DNA of 7,491 nt from a bacterium. Lineage in GTDB: Bacteria > NPL-UPA2 > JAGMAN01. A program made the position numbers and the translations under genes. Positions 1-4,057 of this stretch are shown piece after piece; within the stretch, counting starts at the first letter, position 1; each line of letters starts with the position of its first letter. The stretch spans positions 1 to 7,491 of the forward strand of contig JAGMAN010000098.1 in the NCBI GenBank assembly GCA_023130215.1, given 5' to 3'. The notes below the pieces were generated by a model. The model had not been told where the DNA came from. It made no database searches and saw only the letters and a list, made by a program, of their open reading frames with translations.

Positions 1-14
1 TCTTTTTTCTCCAT
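1..14 (-). CDS. 5' end of a further operon gene, partial (runs off the window)
   Basis: The minus strand carries AGGAGG at 27-22, then seven bases, then ATG at 14-12, followed by in-frame codons for Glu-Lys-Lys up to the window edge. The ribosome binding site is the best in the left operon and lies 16 nt after the trpG/pabA stop, so a translated gene almost certainly starts here. Only four codons are visible, so the product cannot be read. Partners of a glutamine amidotransferase of this type are often the synthase component I (TrpE or PabB) or an aminodeoxychorismate lyase. That is inference from context only. Confidence 0.55.
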
Positions 15-30
15 CTTCTCTCCTCCTTGT

Positions 31-594
31 CTACATTTTCAGAAAATTAGCTAAGAGTTGCTTGCCCACCTTGGTCAGAACGGATTCTGGATGGAACTGT
101 ACTCCCCAGAGGGGAAAATGGTCATGCACTATCCCCATTATCTCCTTCTCTTTCGTCTCGGCTACGATCTGGAAGCAGCCAGGCAGGCTCTCCCTCTTCA
201 CAATTAAGGAATGGTAACGGGTAGCTACAAATGGATTTTCTAAATCCTTGTAAATTGTCTCTCCATTATGATGGATAAGGGAAGTCTTCCCGTGCATAAG
301 CCGATCGGCCCTGACGATCTCTCCACCAAAGCTGTCCGCAATACACTGATGACCGAGGCAAACTCCAAGTATAGGAACCTTACCGGCAAATGTCTTTACC
401 AGCTCATTGGAGATACCAGCTTGAGGAGGTCCACCTGGCCCGGGTGAGATAACTATCCTTTCCGGTTTCATCCTCTTAATTCTCTCAATGCCAATCTTGT
501 CGTTACGACGGACACAGAGCTTGGCGCCTAGTTCCCCTAAGTATTGGACTAAATTGTAAGTAAAAGAATCATAGTTGTCAATGATAAGAATCAT
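31..594 (-). CDS. trpG: Anthranilate / aminodeoxychorismate synthase glutamine amidotransferase subunit (TrpG/PabA)
   Basis: This is a class I glutamine amidotransferase of 187 aa, the normal length for a stand-alone TrpG/PabA. It hydrolyses glutamine and passes ammonia to the chromorismate-using synthase component I (chorismate is the acceptor) for tryptophan or folate synthesis in the cytoplasm. The N-terminal IDNYDSFTYN signature, the oxyanion-region motif SPGPGGP (50-56), the nucleophile Cys79 in GVCLGHQ, and His168 with Glu170 in GVQFHPES complete the catalytic triad. MHGKTS near 100 is also typical. The ATG lies two bases after the stop of the SIS gene, so translation is probably coupled. 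TrpG and PabA cannot be told apart by sequence at this level, and many bacteria use one protein for both. The truncated next gene would decide. Confidence 0.92.
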   Translation of the reverse strand: MILIIDNYDSFTYNLVQYLGELGAKLCVRRNDKIGIERIKRMKPERIVISPGPGGPPQAGISNELVKTFAGKVPILGVCLGHQCIADSFGGEIVRADRLMHGKTSLIHHNGETIYKDLENPFVATRYHSLIVKRESLPGCFQIVAETKEKEIMGIVHDHFPLWGVQFHPESVLTKVGKQLLANFLKM

Positions 595-596
595 TA

Positions 597-1184
597 TTAC
601 TCTCTTCCAGCCTTCTTTCCCAGGCTCCCTCCCGGGTGAAAGCGAGCAAAATCTTTTCTCTTAAATCCCCTTTTGTCAAGAATGACCATAGCCAGGGCAT
701 CTCCCATAGCTAAAGCGGCAGTAGTGCTGGCCGTAGGAGCCAGTCCAAGAGGACAAGCCTCCTTCTCTACTCCAACATCCAAAATGACATGGCTACTCTT
801 AGCTATGGTAGAATTCACTTTCCCGGTAAAGGCAATTAGCTTAGCTCCTATCTCCTTAATAAAGGGAAGGAGTTCATTTATCTCATCCGTCTCCCCGCTA
901 TTGGAAATGGCTAAGACTATATCGTCCTTAGTCACCATTCCCAAATCACCGTGTCTTCCTTCTACCGGGTGCAAAAACAAAGAGGGAGTTCCGGTGCTGG
1001 ACAGGGTAGCGGCAATCTTTCGCCCAATGTGACCGGATTTCCCCACCCCGGTAACCACCACCTTTCCCTTGCTCCTCAGGATCATCTCTACCGCCTGAGA
1101 AAATCTTTCATCAACTCGGTCAACGAGGGCCGCAACCGCTTCTGATTCTATTCTAAGAACTTCCTTAGCTCGCTCAATGACCAC
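597..1184 (-). CDS. kdsD: SIS-domain arabinose-5-phosphate isomerase, short form without CBS domains
   Basis: This is a sugar isomerase (SIS) domain protein of 195 aa in the KdsD/GutQ/KpsF family, which interconverts ribulose 5-phosphate and arabinose 5-phosphate, the Kdo precursor. Visible motifs are VTGVGKSG with Lys49, LHPVEGRHGDLG with His72 and His78, SNSGET with Glu98, VEKEACPLGLAPT (139-151) and FHPGGSLG with His183. These match the positions of catalytic residues in the family. Well-known KdsD enzymes are about 330 aa with two C-terminal CBS domains. Here the protein stops just after HPGGSLGKK, at the domain boundary, and the TAA is followed at once by the next ATG, so this looks like a true short form and not a frameshift. 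SIS-only isomerases are known. The start is GTG, eight bases after AGGAGG and directly after the TAA of the upstream gene. Confidence 0.87.
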   Translation of the reverse strand: MVIERAKEVLRIESEAVAALVDRVDERFSQAVEMILRSKGKVVVTGVGKSGHIGRKIAATLSSTGTPSLFLHPVEGRHGDLGMVTKDDIVLAISNSGETDEINELLPFIKEIGAKLIAFTGKVNSTIAKSSHVILDVGVEKEACPLGLAPTASTTAALAMGDALAMVILDKRGFKRKDFARFHPGGSLGKKAGRE

Positions 1185-1201
1185 TTAAGGAGCCTCCTTA
1201 A
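1185..1201. promoter_or_regulatory. Perfect palindrome containing the SIS-gene ribosome binding site and the upstream stop codon
   Basis: TTAAGGAG-C-CTCCTTAA is a perfect 8-bp inverted repeat around one central base (1193). On the minus strand its first half holds most of the AGGAGG of the SIS gene, and its second half holds the TAA (1187-1185) of the aldolase gene and abuts the GTG start. In mRNA it can form a seven-pair hairpin with a three-base loop that would hide the ribosome binding site. A ribosome finishing the upstream gene would melt it, which is a simple way to couple translation. The palindrome is seen directly; the coupling is inferred. Confidence 0.5.
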
Positions 1202-2147
1202 TAAGACGGTACTCGGTAAGAAGATAGCGAATTCTCCTCTCTTCCGCTCTCTCAATAGGAGTTGTGCCCTCAACTACTCTGCTGGACTTGATGATTCCCA
1301 TATACTTTAAGGCCGTCTTGATAATGGCGGGTGGGTTAGAATTGTAGGCTTGAGAGAAAAGTTTCAATTTCTCCCCTACCTCCCATAGATGGCGACAGTA
1401 ATCTGGATCTTCCTTCTCAGGATCGTGGGGATTCAAGGACGAGCTTACCACCTTGCTCCAATCCTTCGGTAATATATTTACCCCTCCCGAGACGACTCCC
1501 CCGGAAGCCGGGCTATTGAGGAAATTTAGTTCATCCCCATCATAGAGGACAAAGTCTTTCCTTTCTCGAACTGCCCGCAGGTAGTTAAGGCTGCGCCTGG
1601 CCTCACCGCTATGCTTCAGGCCAACTATCTGAGTGTTGCCGGATAAGCGTTTCAAAACATTTGTCCTCAGATTCCTTCTCTTCAAATGCTTCTTAAGCTT
1701 GGCAATTAAGCCCGGGTTGTTATATAAGATGAAGCCAAGTTCAGTCAGCTCTCCTAATTTCTGGTAGTGGTCACCGAGTCCCCGATTGCTGTGGTACCAA
1801 AGGGGACAATCGAAGAGGAAAAGCTCTCCCTGGTAACTCAAACCCTTCCTCATCTTCTCCACTTGAATGATATTTTCGGCTGTCTCCTCAGGGCTATTTC
1901 CAGTAATTCCTAAGAGGAGCGCAGTTCTACCTCTCACTATCTCCATAGCTGACCTTATTAGCTTCAATTTCCGCTCACTGTCAAGGAGAAATCCTTCCCC
2001 AATAAAACTGGTCCCGGTGAGGAAGCCATGGACATAGTTTATAGTATAATTGATGAGGCTTTTTAGGCTCTCTTTATCTATGTTTCCCTCATCATCTAAG
2101 GGTGTTACCAGGACTTCGATTAAACCTCTCGGCGGAAGAGTGTTCAT
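1185..2147 (-). CDS. DapA/NanA-superfamily pyruvate-dependent aldolase, substrate unknown
   Basis: This is a 320-aa protein of the dihydrodipicolinate synthase / N-acetylneuraminate lyase family, which forms a Schiff base between lysine and pyruvate in a TIM barrel. The likely Schiff-base lysine is Lys178 in IVGLKHS and the family tyrosine is Tyr142 in LYNNPG. The pyruvate-binding loop reads GTSFIGEG (45-52) where DapA usually has GTTGE, and the usual PYYNKPTQEG stretch is replaced by CPLWYHSNRG (114-123). It is also some 20-30 aa longer than typical DapA. It is therefore probably not the lysine-pathway DapA but a keto-sugar-acid or related aldolase. The ATG overlaps the stop of an upstream remnant by four bases (ATGA), with a GAGG eight to nine bases before it. 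The arabinose-5-phosphate isomerase gene follows with no gap, which suggests sugar-acid chemistry. Confidence 0.85.
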   Translation of the reverse strand: MNTLPPRGLIEVLVTPLDDEGNIDKESLKSLINYTINYVHGFLTGTSFIGEGFLLDSERKLKLIRSAMEIVRGRTALLLGITGNSPEETAENIIQVEKMRKGLSYQGELFLFDCPLWYHSNRGLGDHYQKLGELTELGFILYNNPGLIAKLKKHLKRRNLRTNVLKRLSGNTQIVGLKHSGEARRSLNYLRAVRERKDFVLYDGDELNFLNSPASGGVVSGGVNILPKDWSKVVSSSLNPHDPEKEDPDYCRHLWEVGEKLKLFSQAYNSNPPAIIKTALKYMGIIKSSRVVEGTTPIERAEERRIRYLLTEYRLIKEAP

Positions 2148-2320
2148 ATTTCTGCCTCTAATATAGCATATACTCCTTTCATCTCCAAGACTTCTTTTGC
2201 TAAAACCTTTCCTTCTATGTCAACTAAAACTACTTTAGAAAGTGTCAAAGCAGGAAAGTTACAAGCTCCTACCATTTTGGCAAGACTGGGAACAATGCAA
2301 TCAGGGCAACGGTGAAAACA
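2144..2320 (-). pseudogene. 3' remnant of a gene preceding the aldolase gene
   Basis: An open frame of 58 codons ends in TGA at 2146-2144, overlapping the aldolase ATG by four bases, the normal junction for co-translated operon genes. The peptide begins CFHRCPDC, continues through IVPSLAKMVG and ends YAILEAEI. The composition (Val/Leu/Lys-rich with VVLVDIEGKV) looks coded. Reading upstream, a TGA at 2323-2321 closes the frame, and no start codon with a ribosome binding site is present. The only ATG (2275-2273) would give 43 aa and lacks a Shine-Dalgarno sequence. I read it as the tail of a longer gene cut away when the cassette array arrived. The CX3CX2C spacing resembles an iron-sulfur or radical-SAM cluster motif, but the family is not recognised. 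Confidence 0.5.
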
Positions 2321-2368
2321 TCAAGTTGGATTGGAACCGAACTGAGAAGGTGTTTTACAATTGCTCTC

Positions 2369-2425
2369 TCCTAACACTGGAACTCACCCGCCAAAAAGCG
2401 CCAGCTTTTTGATCGGGTGTTAGGC
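2369..2425 (-). repeat. Irregular attC-like recombination site ending cassette 2; possible terminator hairpin
   Basis: In the gene direction the site begins GCCTAAC (2425-2419) and ends GTTAGGA (2375-2369), matching R''/R' cores except for the final base. The R boxes are complementary over six pairs. Between them lie nested stems ACCCG/CGGGT (2386-2390 with 2414-2418) and AAAAAGC/GCTTTTT (2393-2399 with 2404-2410) around a GCCA loop. The left side has ten extra bases (2376-2385) with no counterpart, so the geometry is not canonical. An alternative R'' at TGATAAC (2433-2427) would be more symmetric. The stop codon of the 73-aa gene lies inside the site, as is common in cassettes. The GC-tipped hairpin with its T run could also terminate transcription. 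Confidence 0.55.
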
Positions 2426-2641
2426 CGTTATCAGTTCCAACTTTTCTTTCGTGGCAGAGGGTAATCGTAAAGGAGCAAAATAGTCTGCCGGATATAGATA
2501 ATCCTCGCCAGATTCATCTATGACCCTCATCTGATGATGTCTCTCAGCTCCTTTATCAGCCAACACCTCGTATATCTTTCTCATCTCCAATGATGCTTTG
2601 TAGCCACGATTATCAACACATAGCATAAAATGTTTTTCCAT
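2420..2641 (-). CDS. Small hypothetical protein, second gene of cassette 2
   Basis: This is a 73-aa acidic-to-neutral soluble protein with no signal peptide or membrane segment. The N-terminal part reads MLCVDNRGY followed by LEMRKIYEVL (about residues 19-28). The centre has the distinctive run RVIDESGEDYLYPADYF (39-55), then a proline/leucine stretch and a short C-terminal helix ending LELITA. I recall similar small proteins with a Lys-Ile-Tyr-x-Val-Leu strand and an ESGEDYLYP block in diverse bacteria, without a named function; I did not verify this. The ribosome binding site is AGGAGG at 2652-2647, five bases before the ATG. The upstream 76-aa gene ends 11 nt before this ATG, so the two form a unit. 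Its TAA lies inside the attC-like site. A toxin-antitoxin role is possible but unproven. Confidence 0.72.
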   Translation of the reverse strand: MEKHFMLCVDNRGYKASLEMRKIYEVLADKGAERHHQMRVIDESGEDYLYPADYFAPLRLPSATKEKLELITA

Positions 2642-2652
2642 TGCTGCCTCCT

Positions 2653-2883
2653 CTATAGGTATCTTTTAATCTTCAATTCTTTCTTCCCTATACCATAACC
2701 TTCATACCAATGCAGTTCCGCTTCAATAAGTGTACCATCTTCCAGTTCTACTTGGCAAATCCCCTTTAATTTCCGCCATTTTGTTCGCCCGTAAATCTTG
2801 TTCAATCGATTTAGATTCTTTATTCCATGCCCGACGGCAATAGTTTCAACCTCCCGAGCCTTTCCTTTTACTTTGAAATGCAT
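2653..2883 (-). CDS. Small basic hypothetical protein, first gene of cassette 2
   Basis: This is a 76-aa lysine/arginine-rich protein. Its segments are FKVKGKAREVETIAVG (3-18), a helix-like LNRLNKIYG (24-32), then WRKLKGICQVELEDGTLIEA (36-55) and ELHWYEGYGIGKKELKIKRYL (56-76). The pattern suggests a small beta-barrel or beta-hairpin fold that may bind nucleic acid or a partner, but I do not recognise a named family. The ATG at 2883 directly follows AAAGG, which leaves almost no spacing for that Shine-Dalgarno sequence, so initiation is unusual. A six-codon frame (ATG at 2907-2905, TAA at 2889-2887) ends just before it. The gene is paired with the 73-aa gene downstream, which points to a two-component module such as toxin-antitoxin. 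That last point is inference. Confidence 0.72.
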   Translation of the reverse strand: MHFKVKGKAREVETIAVGHGIKNLNRLNKIYGRTKWRKLKGICQVELEDGTLIEAELHWYEGYGIGKKELKIKRYL

Positions 2884-2921
2884 CCTTTAAATCTTACCTT
2901 TTTCCATGAATTATTTAATCG

Positions 2922-2994
2922 GCCTAACGATCAAGCTCACTGGATTTCACGGAGCAGCAGCGGAGTGAAATTCCAGTGGAGCGCCTTGTTATGC
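2922..2994 (-). repeat. attC recombination site of cassette 1, canonical architecture
   Basis: Read in gene direction, the 73-bp site starts with R'' GCATAAC (2994-2988) and ends with R' GTTAGGC (2928-2922). Between them are two imperfectly paired spacers of five and six bases and a long stem. On the plus strand, 2935-2938 pairs with 2979-2982, 2939-2943 with 2973-2977, and 2944-2950 with 2965-2971, giving 16 pairs. Exactly two bases, T2972 and G2978, are left extrahelical on the right arm. A T and a G bulged in the bottom strand are hallmarks of attC sites and set strand choice by integron integrases. The plus strand is the expected bottom strand for minus-strand cassette genes. The tip (2951-2964) is largely unpaired. 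Confidence 0.87.
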
Positions 2995-3361
2995 ACTACT
3001 CCTCAAAAACCTCCTCGGCCAGATCAAAACTCGGAGTATGAACCAAAAGCAACTTGGCGACTGCTACAGTTTTATTTTCGTAGCTAAACCGCGCTCCCCG
3101 GCGAATGATACACGCGTCACCAGTAGAAAGGTCTACAACCTGATTATCAACGATGAAACTAAGTCTGCCGTCGATGACATAGTAGTACTTGTCCGATCTC
3201 TTGGACCACGCTCGTTTGTGTCGAGTACCCGCAGGAACCGTGATCTCTGCCATGGATGAGCTGCCATCCCTCTCGGCGGTATAATCGCGTATTTCAAGAC
3301 CACCGAATTCAACCACCTTCAAGGATTCACGTCCTATCTTCATATTCATTCCTGTGCATAA
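2928..3361 (-). mobile_element. Integron-type gene cassette 1 (cupin)
   Basis: This 434-bp unit starts TTATGC at 3361, just after the G of the core site at 3362-3356, and ends at the G of the attC R' box at 2928. It holds a single gene that begins 18 nt in, and its stop codon is one base from the attC R'' box. That is the typical compact one-gene cassette. It is first in the array, next to the promoter at 3425-3454, and so the best placed for expression. Confidence 0.7.
2996..3343 (-). CDS. Single-domain cupin protein with incomplete metal-binding motifs
   Basis: This is a cupin-fold beta-barrel protein of 115 aa counted from the ATG at 3343, chosen because AGGA lies six bases upstream. An ATG at 3349 and a TTG at 3364 are in frame but poorer. 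Motif 1 is visible as VPAGTRHKRAWSKRSDKYY with VIDG (about 36-59), and motif 2 as GDACIIRRGARFSYEN (75-90). In metal cupins motif 1 has HxH plus a Glu and motif 2 a His. Here only His42 is clear, Lys/Arg/Asp occupy other positions, and Phe86 replaces the motif 2 His, so a normal metal centre is unlikely. The protein may bind a small ligand or a sugar derivative, or be a sensor. No signal peptide is seen. It is the sole gene of cassette 1 and its TAG lies one base from the attC. Confidence 0.85.
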   Translation of the reverse strand: MKIGRESLKVVEFGGLEIRDYTAERDGSSSMAEITVPAGTRHKRAWSKRSDKYYYVIDGRLSFIVDNQVVDLSTGDACIIRRGARFSYENKTVAVAKLLLVHTPSFDLAEEVFEE

Positions 3362-3362
3362 C
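3356..3362 (-). other. Upstream core recombination site at the head of the cassette array (attI or relic attC boundary)
   Basis: GTTATGC on the minus strand is identical to the reverse complement of the R'' box of the attC at 2922-2994 and fits a GTT-type core site. It marks the 5' limit of cassette 1. The 60 nt upstream show no paired stem like an attC. A second GTTAGAA lies at 3402-3396, which loosely recalls the repeated core-like sequences of attI sites. No integrase gene is adjacent, so attI identity is tentative. Confidence 0.5.
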
Positions 3363-3424
3363 AATTAATATACACAATGCATTTTTCTGAGTGTCTTCTA
3401 ACTATTTCAGTTAAAGCTATGGCA

Positions 3425-3454
3425 ACTGTAGCATATTCTCACCCTTTTTGTCAA
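3425..3454 (-). promoter_or_regulatory. Sigma70-type promoter reading into the cassette array
   Basis: On the minus strand TTGACA (3454-3449) is a perfect -35 box, followed after 18 nt by TACAGT (3430-3425), which matches four of six bases of TATAAT. Transcription would start near 3418 and enter cassette 1 about 55 nt later. The position corresponds to the cassette promoter (Pc) of an integron platform. It is the only strong promoter I see upstream of the cassettes and of the left operon. Confidence 0.55.
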
Positions 3455-3954
3455 TAAAAAAACATAAAAATGTTGGAAATGGGAAGAGACATCGTAACCC
3501 TCCTCTGGGGTTGAAGAAGTTAGTTTGTTTTGGGGAAAGAACTTGGATTAGACTTGAGGAAGTTGTAAAGAAGCCTCGTTTACAGCGTGAGCAGTACTGC
3601 AGCGAAGCAGCACTGCCTCTGGCGGTGTTTCACCGTAAAGAAAAAAGTGGTACGCGGCGCAAAAAAGAAAAAGCGGCTGGTAACGATAGAGCAAACAAGA
3701 GAAGTCCAGGCAGGGAAATCAAGGTTGTGGATTTTTCATTAGATGGCATAAGGGTAAGGAAATGGTGGGAGAAAGAGAATTGGGCAATGGTAACTGATCC
3801 TGAGAATCCTTTTGGAGACTTAACAAGAGAACAGAAGCTTAGAGTTACAGAGCTCCTCAAAGGGAGGGGTATAAAGGTATTAGAAAATGCCTCCAGGGCT
3901 AAATTGGAGGCACTCTTAAAACAAAAAAGTGGACACATGGGCCTAAAAGGCTAA
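3448..3954 (+). CDS. Hypothetical basic protein, start uncertain
   Basis: An open frame of up to 168 codons runs on the plus strand, opposite to all other genes. The C-terminal half looks coded: KVVDFSLDGIRVRKWW, then VTDPENPFGDLTREQKL (about 116-132) and helices VTELLKGRGIKVL and RAKLEALLKQK, a helix-turn-helix or SAP-like pattern. The middle (about 66-88) is a low-complexity Lys/Arg/Glu stretch. The N-terminal part is doubtful. The TTG at 3448 has no ribosome binding site and overlaps the -35 box of the opposite promoter, and TTG at 3508 or GTG near 3724 are alternatives. It could be a 5'-broken gene. I do not recognise a family. It converges on the DUF4432 gene, and its hairpin-rich segment (3591-3635) is odd for coding DNA. 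Confidence 0.4.
   Translation: MSIKKHKNVGNGKRHRNPPLGLKKLVCFGERTWIRLEEVVKKPRLQREQYCSEAALPLAVFHRKEKSGTRRKKEKAAGNDRANKRSPGREIKVVDFSLDGIRVRKWWEKENWAMVTDPENPFGDLTREQKLRVTELLKGRGIKVLENASRAKLEALLKQKSGHMGLKG
3591..3635. repeat. Two tandem hairpins inside the plus-strand open frame
   Basis: GCAGTACTGC (3591-3600) pairs with GCAGCACTGC (3607-3616), nine of ten pairs around a six-base loop AGCGAA. Six bases later CGGTG (3623-3627) pairs perfectly with CACCG (3631-3635) around TTT. The block is GC-rich in an otherwise AT-rich stretch. It may be a small inserted palindromic element, an RNA structure, or chance. No copies occur elsewhere in the window. Confidence 0.4.
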
Positions 3955-3955
3955 A

Positions 3956-4057
3956 ATGACCTTTGTGCCAAAGAAAGGAGGTCATACACATGTGCTCAGG
4001 GATATGTCCAGTATGACCAAAAGCCCGCTGGATCAGATCTACGCCAACAAACAATAG
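3956..4057 (+). CDS. Possible 33-codon micro-ORF after the hypothetical gene
   Basis: An ATG at 3956 lies one base after the TAA of the upstream frame. AAAAGG sits five bases before it, and the frame runs 33 codons to TAG at 4055. The peptide starts MTFVPKKGGHTH and ends LDQIYANKQ, without membrane character. The tight spacing suggests translational coupling. Another reading frame in the same stretch has a better ribosome binding site (AGGAGG 3976-3981) but stops after eight codons. ATGACC (3956-3961) and GGTCAT (3980-3985), with CTTTG/CAAAG inside, could fold into a hairpin over this region. It is too short for firm support. Confidence 0.25.
   Translation: MTFVPKKGGHTHVLRDMSSMTKSPLDQIYANKQ

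Larger units (their letters stand above)
2375..2927 (-). mobile_element. Integron-type gene cassette 2 (two small genes)
   Basis: Taking cleavage after the G of each GTT core, this 553-bp unit starts TTAGGC at 2927 and ends at the G at 2375. It has the anatomy of a cassette: a short 5' leader, genes on one strand only, and almost no non-coding DNA before its own attC-like site. It carries two co-oriented genes of 76 and 73 aa. Two-gene cassettes are common for toxin-antitoxin pairs in chromosomal integrons. No promoter is evident in the 44-nt leader, so it may depend on the promoter upstream of cassette 1. The downstream limit is less sure because the terminal site is irregular. Confidence 0.6.

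Noticed and set aside
673-1145. Plus-strand open frames of 119 and 64 codons over the isomerase gene
   Set aside because: They lie antisense to a well-conserved SIS gene, have unnatural composition and no ribosome binding sites. They are shadow frames.
2320-2443. Insertion-sequence ends suggested by inverted repeats AAGTTGGA (2323-2330) and TCCAACTT (2436-2443)
   Set aside because: There is no transposase and no target duplication, and one copy lies inside the 73-aa gene. The attC-like structure explains the area better.
2827-3259. Plus-strand frames of 86 and 73 codons across the attC and cupin gene
   Set aside because: They are antisense to clear cassette genes and run through the attC stem, so they are not considered genes.
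3630-3938. Minus-strand frame of 102 codons opposite the plus-strand hypothetical gene
   Set aside because: It is Ser/Leu/Phe-rich low-quality sequence as expected from the antisense of a Lys/Glu-rich frame, with no Shine-Dalgarno sequence.
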